A stretch of DNA of 64,000 bases from Owenia fusiformis. Its lineage: Eukaryota > Annelida > Polychaeta > Sabellida > Oweniidae. Of the stretch, positions 51,301 through 59,754 are shown piece by piece; within the stretch, counting starts at the first letter, position 1; every line of letters starts with the position of its first letter. The notes beneath the pieces are model-generated. The model was not told the origin of the DNA. It searched no databases and worked only from the letters and a program-made list of their open reading frames with translations. The stretch lies in the NCBI GenBank assembly GCA_903813345.2, contig CAIIXF020000006.1, positions 40,124,848-40,188,847 on the forward strand, read 5' to 3'. The translations under genes were made by a program, and so were the position numbers.

Positions 51301-54300
51301 TATACGTTGCATAGGATGTTGCTATGCAATACAGCGCACCTAGCGGATGAGCTTTTATGACGTAAAATGCCCGTGTGTGATTTTGTCGTATTAATGCCTT
51401 GTTATGAAAATTGTTGTCATCCTGTATATTTGTACACTCATTTTAATTTACAGCTCATCTGAAAAGATACTTTAACATTAAAAGAACATATTCGAGAAGA
51501 GCAAACCGGCCTGGGGCCTCACTCAAACACAAGGAACAAATCACAAGACGAAACAGACTAACTAGGGTAAGTTGATTTAGTGATCAATTTCCATTCCTTC
51601 TAGCCCAGTTGAGAAATATTTAGGTTTTAATTCCTGTTTGCAAGCAAGTTCAGCTAGGCCAAATCTGTGAATTTTACACCTTGATATTATTTAGCTTAAA
51701 AAGGTGAAAAAGTATGCATCAGTCTACTACTCAAATACCTTGTGATCACTGCTCAGGGTGCCTTCATTCATATATTTTAGATTGCTGTAACTTTAAGTGT
51801 ATCAATTTTGACAAAGTATCATAATAGGCTAGTAAAATCCAATGGATTTGGGAAGTCAGAGGGCCACTACATAATTTATAGGAATAAATAAGCATATTTT
51901 CGTTCATTTTTCAGTCGTACCGATTTTATTTTCGCAGCTTCAGAGAAAACATGGGCAGTAGTAGGGTTTCGAATAGTATTCTGAAAGTAATAAAAAAACA
52001 CAGAGGGGGGGGGGGTCCAAATGACCCCCCTCTTGTGACTTAGTGTTATAAAAAAAGTTGCAGACATTAGGGCTAATAGGGTCGCTCAAAATAAAGTTTT
52101 TTTGGAAAACCATGCTCCCTACATGAATTGGGTTTTCTTTTGGGGTAAAACTAATGTGTGATTTTTTAACATTAGTGGGCGTCAGCCATATTTGAAACAT
52201 TATTGTTAATTCAAACATGCCAGGGGGGCTCAGCCAATCAGCATTTCAGTATGTTAATTTATTGATATATGCATGAAAATTATTTTGCTGTGCATTTAAT
52301 CTTTGATAAATGCATGGCCTGAGCAATATTATTCTTTGAAAAGGGGTGAAAGCATATCATCAGTGTGTTCATTTCAGTCAAAGCTATGATTATCCAACTA
52401 AGTTTTCATAATTTTTCTGAATTAAATTAATTATTTCATTTCCTATAATATTTTGCAAACAAAACCTTCTCAATCATTTTCAAATGAATATCAATTGTAA
52501 CCCAACACCCCTATTTAGTATTTCTAAATAATGAACTTGTCCAAAATTTAATTTCTTCAAAGACAACAATCTTGTAGATGTGAATGGTTAATGTTTTACT
52601 TCATCATTAACCAGAGTCATGTTTGAATCGCAATAAAGAATCATGTATCATTATCCCACCGAACGAAGTTCGAGGGGGATATAGAAAAGCCGTCCGTCCG
52701 TCCGTCCGTCCGTTCGTCCGTCTGTCCGGGCGATAACTCAAATACCAGTTGACAGATTTGATTCAAATTTTATAGGATTATACCTTATGGGTGTAGGACC
52801 TCTGCTCGAGAAGGAATTTTCAATATGGCCACTCAATTCAAAATGGCCGCCATTTTTCGTAAAAAATGTAATCTTTGATAACTCAAATACTAGTTGATGG
52901 ATTTAGTTCAAATTTTATATGCTTATGCCTAGGGACAAAGGAGCTTCGCTCAAGATGAGATTTTCAAGATGGCCACTGATTTTCAAAATGGCGGCCATTT
53001 TTCGTAAAAAAACGTAATCTTTGATAACTCAAATACCAGTGAACAGATTTGGCTCAAATTTTATATGATGATGCCTAGGGACACAATAGATCTGTTCAAG
53101 AAAGAATTTTCAAGATGGTGGCTGAATTTCAAAATGGCGGCCATTTTTCATAAAAAAAGGTAATCTTTGATAACTCAAATACCAGTGAACGGATTTGGCT
53201 CAAATTTTATATGATGATGCCTAGGAACAAAGGAGATCTGTTCGAGAAAGAATTTTCAAGATGGCAGCTGAATTTCAAAATGGACGCCATTTTTCGTAAA
53301 AAAAAGTAATCTTTGATAACTCAAATACCAGTGAACGGATTTGGCTCAAATTTTATATGATGATGCCGAGGGACACAGTAGATCTGTTCGAGAAAATGTT
53401 TTCAAGATGGATGCTGAATTTCAAAATAATGGCCATTTTTCGTAAAAAACGTAATCTTTGATAACTCAAATACCAGTGAACAGATTTGGTTCAAATTTTA
53501 TATGCTGATCCCTAGAAACACAGTAGCTCTGTTTGAGAATTTTTTTTTAAGATGGCGGCTGATCTTCAGAATGGCTGCCATTTTTCATTAGAGAACGTAA
53601 TCTTTGGTAACTCAAATGCCGTTCGGTGGGATTTGCTACTCCGTGGAGTTGCTGTTTTTCTAGTTCTATATTGTAAATATAGAAGCATTCGTGTATGTAC
53701 TAACCCATTCTGATAACGCACTCAGGCTTCGCCTTCGTGCATTATGTGTATGGGTTAGTACATACACTCATGCATTTATATTTCCAATATAGAATAATAC
53801 ACGATTCTTTATTCCTTAAATGAATAATCACAAGGAGCACACACGTCTCAAACTCACAACCTCGTGGTTACGGCATTCAATCGCCTAGTTTGAACGTGCT
53901 AGCGCCCAAGCCCTCTCTCTCTCTGCCAACTCAACAACCCCAAATAAAGCTGTTTTTCTAGTGCAAATGTTTATTTTTGAATATGGTTCATGTTAAACTG
54001 TTAATTGTTTTAACAATTGTTACAATACATTTTCAGGAATTTTGCCTTTTGCCTATCCCAAAGCCCCTGGTGTTGTCTAGTTTTTTTTATATTAATACCC
54101 TTTATTATTTTGTACTTTCAGAAGCTTAAAAGTCGCAAGGATGCATTAGGAATGTTGGAATCTGAATGGTCGGAGACTAAGATAGCCCGTGTTGGAGCTA
54201 TTTTAACAGAAGAATACATCTCAAGTGATGAGGAGGACATAAATGAAGAGGATTCATCTTTAAAGCCAAATTGCCGCCCAAAGTTAGTTAAGAAACTCAC

Positions 54301-54466
54301 TTGGGAGTCAGATCGGCTATGTAAAGTGAAGCAAGCTCTTGATGAGAAATACAGAAGCAAACTTAGCAAAGCGTCCAAAAAGAACTTTGCGAAATCTACA
54401 AGAGGAAAGGCGACATCCATTAGAGAGGCTCCTGAGAATGCTCCAAGTTGGACATTGAAATTGTAA
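36378..54466 (+). CDS. Six-exon gene for a 285-aa basic coiled-coil protein of unknown function
   Basis: Coding exons 36378-36438, 41963-42138, 42706-42776, 43193-43284, 51454-51566 and 54122-54466 all have gt/ag borders. Their phases join perfectly (858 bases, 286 codons with stop). Residues 1-20 contain a basic patch (PTPKRRRSS) like a nuclear localisation signal. A charged coiled coil follows (about 40-77, LRQIIANQNAILKLMEEEK). Exon 5 is very basic (HLKRYFNIKRTYSRRANRPG). The C-terminal part has an acidic run (SSDEEDINEEDSS) and ends in NAPSWTLKL. I do not recognise a named domain; it resembles uncharacterised animal proteins that end in a similar NAP-W motif (recalled, not checked). A nuclear or nucleic-acid-binding role is inference. 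Intron 4 (8.2 kb) contains the 7.2-kb transposon. Confidence 0.68.
37430..37500. mobile_element. Remnant of the CAGGGGCGTAGCCAG MITE
   Basis: 'caggggcatagccagctttcagtcagggggtgc' variant matches the left end of the element at 20154. The right end is not visible. Intronic. Confidence 0.55.
38152..39426 (+). repeat. Near-identical direct duplication of about 240 bp (38152-38388 and 39183-39426)
   Basis: Both segments run from 'aatattttctggatttttc' to 'gttgttaaatatag'. They differ by one base near the middle (ccatgtta/ccatttta) and a 7-base indel (acgtcat). Copies are about 1.03 kb apart in intron 1 of the 285-aa gene. Flanking pieces ('taatcaaactggtta') also recur, so the event may have involved more sequence followed by deletion. 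Confidence 0.85.
39479..39624. mobile_element. Solo copy of the palindromic 'gatacagggtatat' element (unit 1)
   Basis: 'ggttatttaatgggaggttt' is mirrored by 'aaatcgagcatttaataac', and 'gatacagggtatatc' by 'gatataccctgtatc'. The centre is 'gagggaccgtagggaccgag'. It is unit 1 of the composites at 41139-41649 and 62056-62546. A fragment of its end occurs at about 31460. Confidence 0.7.
40495..40605. repeat. Short tandem 'gggttgagatgactta' array
   Basis: About eight irregular copies of a 13-16 bp unit of the form (g)gttgagttgacttag. Intronic. Confidence 0.7.
41139..41649. mobile_element. Composite foldback element, copy A
   Basis: Unit 2 (41139-41502) has inverted ends TGTATCTCATACTTGAGTGG and its complement. 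It is directly followed by palindromic unit 1 (41503-41649). Copy B at 62056-62546 has both units joined in the same order in reverse orientation, so the pair moves or is duplicated as one unit. The interior has nested palindromes ('ggagcgggcaggatat...gtcccgctcc'). Confidence 0.75.
42251..42430. mobile_element. Old copy of the CAGGGGCGTAGCCAG MITE
   Basis: Starts with 'caggggccaagtcattttca' and ends 'aaccctggctatgcac'. Internal 'attgacgcaacttcattc' and 'tcatctccctctgtctgatgg' match 20285-20370. Well diverged; lies in intron 2 of the 285-aa gene. Confidence 0.6.
43604..44167. repeat. Tandem array (about 130 bp x 4) bounded by ATGTCACCACC inverted ends
   Basis: Units with 'caagttcccagaagttcaaa' and 'tgaccttctcaaggtcaaa' start at about 43648, 43780, 43909 and 44040. 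The array is flanked by ATGTCACCACC (43606 on) and GGTGGTGACAT (ending at 44167). It may itself be a MITE with internal repeats. Its right end abuts the left end of the 7.2-kb transposon. Confidence 0.65.
45775..46200 (+). repeat. Tandem repeat (about 40 bp) with splice-like motifs before the transposon ORF
   Basis: About ten units of the form 'gtgattactgcggtgcgatattcacag/gtaagt' or '.../gtgagt'. Each unit pairs a 'ttcacag' acceptor-like end with a 'gtaagtg' or 'gtgagtg' donor-like start. The last unit ends at 46199 with an acceptor-like AG immediately before the open frame (GGDDEQITVTDLISK), 44 bases before the ATG at 46244. Confidence 0.8.
46244..49948 (+). CDS. Transposon protein, 1234 aa: putative Academ-type transposase with FEN1/XPG-like nuclease and Cys cluster
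   Basis: Uninterrupted. The frame is open upstream to an acceptor-like site at 46199, so translation may start at 46244 or the ORF may be the last exon of a spliced message. N-terminal two thirds: conserved-looking blocks DNVDHN (210-215), TFHGMG (about 224-229), MIDMNP (D334) and TFDQPLWW (D366). These could belong to a DDE-type transposase core (not assigned). Residues about 850-1070 read as a FEN1/XPG nuclease: IDGGALLHR (D857), VFDGYQ (D896), HAEADADLL (E965, D967), GDDTDLLVLL (D991, D993) and LGCDTTS with GVG after it (D1052). All seven metal-binding acids of FEN1 have counterparts. Residues 1196-1227 hold nine cysteines (CNC, CTC, C..C..C). The intact frame suggests recent activity. A family of similar orphan proteins occurs in many invertebrates (recalled, unverified). 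Confidence 0.8.
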   Translation: MKEFINDSEIEPYSFKYMKKELKAFFGENLIISDIQGIQNVVTFHDNAAKILHAFHQHTGDQVDEKEKIIETAASLIKSAIKDKKQSPQTYPEYDTMSSINESLDFLPDILSMFLSKLFVGKDVRNKVASIGQAIMQATRPNALLAPLQLGLGVQLHHHFQSRFLIDTLNKHGFSCSYSEVQRFERSAALMQNTDIPNITPNHVVHHVADNVDHNIRTLDGKNTFHGMGIIATVTPKVRTTRPVIRHEVSSEDIEAIGRINTHYYSNDSDMFSSLRYAELVRQSFDKPLTGFDLVWKSSLLFKTPCPLWSGFMQMVYKGEHPGESSVMFLPMIDMNPGDMSCIYSTLKFVASHAGRYNCTPVITFDQPLWWKANKIVENEPEDSDVHKMVVRLGGFHTEMSFLGSVGHIMEGSGLDAVLSLVYAENTVGHMLSGKAVSRAVRGHLLIDSALNTMLAAQIYDIDLDQTNEEQNGTQEQPFVEVENDATHIDLKELHLVLDKIINHVHDNGDKIDVATVFGEKLQAEKDSLQNLKTAKLWLQYMDMIDLFRNFIKGERIGSWTLHLQCLHDMLPYFAAAGHNLYLKSVYLYLQKMNNLEKQTPEVYAHFMNGLHVIRRSDRSWAGLSADLIIEQCLMRSIKSTGGLTRGRGMAEIQRLVWILSSPACGEISSAMQELTDITYATSEQHKDATPTRITKDVTDAKCILKYLVERNPFFPEQSLRNIATGVAASSAVNAYDAKELGNVIVASMIGKKVSECSFKRKSQAVTMGSKTAVKVNNEEIHIDPILLFQRLTIAGTRSGDLSEALVYELCSFPPALFESKGVMRPAVKSQLAEALWTPKISSLPGPSDKDVQHVIDGGALLHRIPWQKGFTWENILSQYVYYVQLRYQNAKIVFDGYQNGPSTKDATHLRRNGGNTGTVIQFINTMKLQCKKEDFLMNPTNKQNFIFLLSERLESIGCEVLHAEADADLLIVETAIECAATSETILVGDDTDLLVLLIHHAHNIEHNIFFKPEPKQSTHKTKIWNIKDTRLSLGDIVCSNILFIHAFLGCDTTSRLFGVGKRVSERQIKKSDVFQKSACTFKLHDATQDMISKEGEAAFVSLLGGKLGQTLNKLRLQKFHEKAASSRESVHPKVLPPTSDAAKHHSLRVYHQVQAWMGINLPPEEWGWEMNNGHYLPVATTLPAGPSSLLEVIKCNCKTGCTTMHCTCRKNGMDCSMACGECRGICANINNDD
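50257..50262 (+). terminator. Possible polyadenylation signal of the transposon gene
   Basis: AATAAA about 310 bases after the stop, within the right inverted-repeat region. It is the first exact hexamer I noticed downstream. Confidence 0.35.
52654..53660 (+). repeat. Element with TCCGTCCG head and 146-bp tandem units (six)
   Basis: Left 'tcccaccgaacgaagttcga' and right 'gttcggtgggatttgctact' are inverted at their cores. After a TCCG microsatellite, units beginning 'atctttgataactcaaatac' recur at 52871, 53017, 53162, 53309, 53454 and 53600 (145-147 bp apart). Each contains 'caaaatggcggccattttt'. Related termini occur at 14.03, 24.66, 31.73 and 33.03 kb. It lies in intron 5 of the 285-aa gene. 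Confidence 0.8.
53664..53800. repeat. Long hairpin repeat
   Basis: 'tctatattgtaaatatagaa...tatgtactaacccat' is mirrored by 'atgggttagtacatacac...aatatagaat', with arms of about 60 bp. It lies directly between the 146-bp array and the SINE-like segment. Confidence 0.75.
53801..53925 (-). repeat. Possible tRNA-derived SINE fragment
   Basis: On the minus strand 'ggcgctagcacgttcaaact' resembles a degenerate pol III A box. 'ccacgaggttgtgagtttga' resembles a B box (GGTTCGANNCC type), spaced as in a tRNA. The likely body continues into the hairpin at 53664-53800. Clearly degenerate. Confidence 0.4.
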
Positions 54467-54548
54467 TAAAATGAACAGTAAAGTTTTCAAAAGTGAAAGG
54501 GACATTGAAATTGTAATAAAATGAACAGTAAAGTTTTCAAAAGTTATG
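54449..54548 (+). repeat. 50-bp tandem duplication spanning stop codon and poly(A) signal
   Basis: 'gacattgaaattgtaataaa' and the following 'atgaacagtaaagttttc' occur twice, 50 bp apart. This duplicates the final codons, the TAA stop and the overlapping AATAAA (54465-54470 and 54515-54520) of the 285-aa gene. Confidence 0.85.
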
Positions 54549-54549
54549 T

Positions 54550-57230
54550 ATTAGGGTCATTTAAACACAATAACAACTAAAATATCAAACAAGAAATATG
54601 AAATTATCAAACATAAAATTGGAAAAAGCAAATATCTTAAAGTCTGGTCAGTTTTTGCATGTTAAGCTCTCTTCCCTTTTGCTTTGCTTTTGTAGTGTTT
54701 GTGTATATCACATTTTTTAACCCAGAGCATTAATCTAAAACATTATATTCACAGCCTCAAATTTTCACCATTTTAGAATTTTGAACTTTTCACTGTAAAT
54801 TCTGTAATTATGACTGTCAGTCTATCAAAGGGGAATTACCAGAATATTTTCATTAGAATTCTAATTTTGGATTTCAATACATTTAATATTGGCATTTTTG
54901 TATCTTTATTCAATATTTCAATTTTATGATTGATATTTGATTTTTCTTGTTTGAATTTCCACTTCGGATATTTGTTTAATATTTCAAATTTGATGTTCAT
55001 ATTTCTTGCTCAATGCTGCAGTTTTCAATTCAACCTTTCAATGCCTTTGTTTAATTTTGTAATTTCAAATGAGCAATTTAACATCTCATCCATTTTTGAA
55101 TGAAAATTAAGACTAGCTTTGTTCTTGTTTAAATCCTCAACAATAGTTCAGTTTTTATAAAGCTTTTGCAATCTCACTAAATCTCATTTTTGGTGATATT
55201 TGAAGAGATTTGCATATTAGACCTCTAGTGACTTACTTTTGCTTTCTTTTAAATGGCATACTTGAATTCAGTGAACTGTTTTCTACAAGAATGTAATGTT
55301 TAAATTCTCTAAAAACCTTGTTGTGATAATTCACATTAAGTATGTTATAAGGGTATATATCAATCAAGTTTTTAAACAGATTCAACCAACACGTTTTGAT
55401 AAATCATGAAATAAAGTCAATATGGAAGTCAATGAAAGTCTGGCCCAAGAAAAATCTGAATCAAAGATGGCAGCACTGGTTTTCATTCATTTTCAGCTAT
55501 CTTTTTGCTTTAACAAATCTGTTTCTGTGTTTGATATTTTGGTAAATGGTTTGGTTTTTATCTTTAAAGGTTTGAAACTTGTTCCTTATTAGATGCTTTA
55601 AACATTTTTAGATTGCATCAATTGAAATATTATACCATTTTGAGCCATTTCTGTATCTACATTGACCACATGTAGGACTACTTGAGCAAATTAGAGGTGA
55701 AAAGTGCTCTCCTTAGTGATAAAATAAGCTCATCATTTGCACAAGAGTTTCCATACACCATTGGAAAGCTGTGAGTGTCAATTTAAGGATTTAGCCTCTT
55801 TTCATTTTTTTGATAGTTGCTTTTTATTTTTACAACAAGCACAAATCCTGATGGAGGTCAGATTCTTAAAGCTGGAACCCTCAGCTTTCCAATGGTGAAT
55901 CGGAACTATTGTGTAAACAATGAGTTTCTTTTGACCCTAGCTTGCTCAAGTAGACTATTGGATTGGATTTATAATCTATATGTGCATTGTATATCACAAG
56001 GGAATAACAATATTAGATATATTTAAATATCTCATTTAGTACATTGTAATTATGCATCAAAATGAAAATGTACAATATACAATATGTTTAAAAATTAAGT
56101 TTCTATCTACAAGTATTAGCAAATTCCCATCATGAAAGCCAAGTACTCAAGTGCTAATTTTACCAGTATCTGTAACTAAGATGGATTTAGATTGCAAGTA
56201 AATCCTTTAACAAAAATTATGTGTAGTGTCAGTCCATGATTGTGATAAATAAATATATTATTAAATAACAGTATAATTGTTGCTTTTCTAATTAAATACT
56301 AATTAAATAAGTTGACCATTTGGATCATCAATGATCTTAAGAGTTAAGACTGGATTATGCTTTATCTTGTATAAGTCTAGATGCCTTTTTGATGTTTTTG
56401 AGTTTTTAATTCATGGTTATGGTTCAACATGTTTTGCAATGACTTCAGTATGAATGAAATGTCTCTTGGTGTCTCGAAGTGTGAAATTGGTTCTAGAATG
56501 GTGAGGGTATGGGGAATATTTGATGGATCATGTTTTGAAATATATTTGGTTTCAAAATTACAGATTCGGTCTCTATGAATCATAAGCTTGCTGCCTCCTC
56601 CTATAGATAAATTAAGTCATGTCTTTTACATGTCTCATTTTTAAATCCACAACCGATCAGTTTGCTGTTGTCCCCAATTTATCAAATTATTTGTATAGAA
56701 GATACTTATGCACATCACAGTAAACTAGAAAATGAGCTTCTGTTTCAACCTGATTCTTGTTACAGGGAAAACACCTTCTATCCTCAACCCTATCATCTCC
56801 TCTAAAACGTATACTTGAAATAATATAGTATAGATGATAAATACTTTCAAGCATGTCAATTTTAATGCTAAAACCTTATACACTGATAAAAATGCTGTAA
56901 CTTTTTTATTTTTCTATATTTCTGACTAAAATGACCCCAAATGACCGACTTAAAGTGTGAACATTTTCATACATAATTCTATTTTTGAACCCATTTTGAA
57001 CCCATTTCGAAAGTTGGTAAATAAAAACTGGTACTAAGATACCTTGGCAACACCTATTGATGGCAATAAAGAGCAAATTCTAAGGTGGAAATATCATCAT
57101 GGAGTAATAATAATTACATTGATGTGTGACAAGTTGGTGCGTAAGCAATAGACCGAGGAGCAATATTCACATTTCGAGTTGGTCATTTTGAAACTTCGTG
57201 CAGACCTGATCCGCCGGGCACCATATTTCT
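54550..57230. other. Intergenic, AT-rich; remnant of a LINE 3' end
   Basis: No gene is supported. On the minus strand around 56380-56830 a broken frame reads RCFPCNKNQVETEAHFLVYC, a C-x2-C...H-x4-C knuckle typical of the C-terminus of some LINE proteins. This part is probably an old 3' LINE fragment with several stops and frameshifts. 54560-56370 shows nothing I can name. Confidence 0.4.
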
Positions 57231-57242
57231 AGGATCGTACAT

Positions 57243-57673
57243 GCGAAACCTGCATCAAGGATTATATATACAAGTTTGGTAATTATGAGTGAAACCTGTA
57301 TAAAACCTGCATCCAGGATATATACAGGTTTGGTACATACGAGTGAAACCTGTATGAATCCTGCACCCAGGATATATACAGGTTTGGTACATACGAGTGA
57401 AACCTGTATGAAACCTGCATCCAGGATATATACAGGTTTGGTACATACGAGTGAAACCTGTATGAAACCTGCATCTAAGATATATAAAGGTTTGATACAC
57501 CGTTTGAAACCTGTACGAAACCTGTATCAAGAATTTATACAGGTTTGATACGCCGTATTAAACCTGTATGAAACTTGTATACAGGATATTTGCAGGTTTG
57601 ATACGTGTCGTATGAAACCTGTATGAAACCTATAAGCAGGTTCCAAGGGTTTGATACACATTTTTTGCTGTGT
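57243..57673 (-). repeat. Element with internal 54-bp tandem units, copy B (inverse of 30634-31080)
   Basis: Ends in 'tgatacacattttttgctgt' on the plus strand, the exact reverse of the start of copy A. About seven units built from 'gaaacctgcatccaggatat' and 'acaggtttggtacatacgag' have a regular 54-bp period in the middle. Open frames on both strands (TGLVHTSETC, MYQTCIYPGC) come from the repeat. Confidence 0.78.
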
Positions 57674-57679
57674 CAATTA

Positions 57680-59750
57680 TCGTAAAGGAAGTGGTGCGTT
57701 TATTCGCAAATACCCTTATGGTCAAAATGAATAATTCTTAGGTGCAACATGAAGAATAGGATGTCATATAACTCTTTGGAAATATAAAATTGCCCGGGCA
57801 CACATAGGCTGAGATAGGGGAGATAGTTCAGTAAGGTTGTATTCACTTACATGGGGCTGTGCATCATTGACTTAACATGAGGATATCAGCAGATCCCAAT
57901 AGAGGCCATTGGTTTCCATTGATTATCACTAACGAAACAAAATAGCATAGGTAAAAGTAAAACAAGAATAAAATAACGCAAGCCAGATGTTGTCAAATGC
58001 ACCAGGTGCAGGGCAAATACTTTTGGACAGTCATATATTTCATCATGAACGCTTCTGGCCATAAGTATAGTCGTTTTCGATTGACACAATATGTTTTCTT
58101 TCAAGCAAAGTCCCTTTATGACAATAGGAATATCAATCTAACACTCTGGATATCTAGGTATTAGGACCCCACATTGTCACTTCTTTGAAAATGATTTTCA
58201 ATCGAATATTTTGATCATTATAGGGACCTGAGAAAACTTTGTGTCAATGAAAAAACACTGTATTTGTGGTCGGAAAGTTCTCATGGTAAAAGATAATACC
58301 AACTAAAATCACTTGCCAAACTACACCTGGTGCTTTACTTAAATCGAACGTGAACGTCAGTGCACCTAAGCATATTAAAGATACAAAGATAATTAAAATG
58401 ACGCACTTTTTAAGACTAGATGAGCTCCTTATATAGATGAGAAATACTATTGATAGCATTCGCCAATTTTTTTACACTTTCGCAACTTGTTCAGCAATAC
58501 CGGTAAATGCCTCGCATCGATTTTTATCTTGATTAACAAGTTGATAAACGTGTTACGGGTTGAATCTGAGTGGGAAACTATGTTTATTTCGTGCTTCAAT
58601 ACACTGCTCAACTGTGTTCGTACAAGCCACTCGAACGTGATATTCAACTTACACATTCCTCAAAACAATAGAAACGTAGAAGACGTACAAGGGATAGATA
58701 TTTGAACATATGCAAAGTAATTGGATGTTATTTACCACAGAAGATGTGTGAAACAATTTAACTGTCCTAATGAATTACCAGATTTCTGTAGGTTTCATGT
58801 TTCATTGAACAATAGAAGTTGCTATGTGAATTATGTAACGTTCTGTTAATTGATATGTTTAATGTTTACCTGTTGATTTACGTAGGTACAGAACGTTCCA
58901 AGCAAGATGTAAATTTTTCAATTGGGCCGATACTTTGTAGGATTGTTGTACTTAGAACTCATATTTCCATGGTATGATGAACGCATGATAGAACATCCCT
59001 GGATAGAATGCATGAATAATGAATATGGAACTGATGAAGCTTAAGTTGATTTTTATCATCAAGAGAATTGTAAATCAAAAGTTATCCACTACATTGGTGT
59101 AACGTTTACTCTTAAAAATGCATGGGTAACACTCATAAGTTTGGTGGTCCAATTCGCCCTCTTTCTGGATCTCTCTTCTGAATTTTTCTTATGTTTGGCT
59201 ACTAAGAAGTCATGAAAGTAATTTCTCCTAACTACATAATAAATGAACAAATTTAAAGTCCGAACATTAACAGACTTAACGCACTTTCGATTGCAAATTG
59301 TATTGTAGGTATTGAAAGACCTAATAATAGTCAAGAACAGCTTCATAATTTAGAACCTCTTACTCGACACGAGTATCAAACAAGAAATTAATATCCGTTG
59401 TGACAATATAAAGTAAACTTCCGAACCCCAATTAAAGCACCAGGGCAGCAAACTAAACCTTTGTCCACTCGACATCCCTCGACAAACTAAACTAATTTAG
59501 AAAAATGATATTCTGAATTAATCCCAAATCGCTCTTCATCGGGTAAACAGAGGACATTGACTGTTATAACAATAAATTTTAACCTTTCGAAGACATAAGG
59601 TGACCGATATGAACAAAGTCAAGCAAGCGGTATGCTAGTAAACAACCTCACCCAAATAATACAGCAATTTGCATTTTGTATGTTTTCAGCCTAAATTTGA
59701 CACATCAACATTCGTGTTTGCCTTACAAATATAAACATTTTCAACATTTG
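57680..59750. other. Intergenic stretch without a supported gene
   Basis: AT-rich single-copy-looking sequence with short frames only and no recognisable motif or array. Confidence 0.45.
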
Positions 59751-59754
59751 CATT

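Larger units (their letters stand above)
44168..51379 (+). mobile_element. 7.2-kb DNA transposon with FEN1/XPG-like nuclease ORF (Academ-like)
   Basis: Left end CACACACGGGCATTTTAC... and right end are inverted over about 40 bp ('acgtcataaa(g/a)gctcatccgcta'). Inverted similarity then resumes deeper in: 'aggccagtcaattggtga' (about 44452 against 50890), 'aaaaatataggaaaatata', and 'gccccgcccacttttgggg' (about 44942 against 50380). The subterminal repeats are thus roughly 0.9-1.1 kb, interrupted by unequal spacer. The ends are flanked by AT/AT, which could be a 2-bp duplication or part of the TIR. One intact ORF fills 46244-49948. The element lies in intron 4 of the 285-aa gene, same strand. Academ is proposed because that superfamily is known for large proteins with an XPG-type nuclease and a Cys-rich finger. 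Its usual 3-4 bp duplication is not seen here. Confidence 0.75.

Noticed and set aside
57255-57548. Overlapping 90-codon frames on both strands
   Set aside because: They lie wholly within the 54-bp tandem units of the repeat element.
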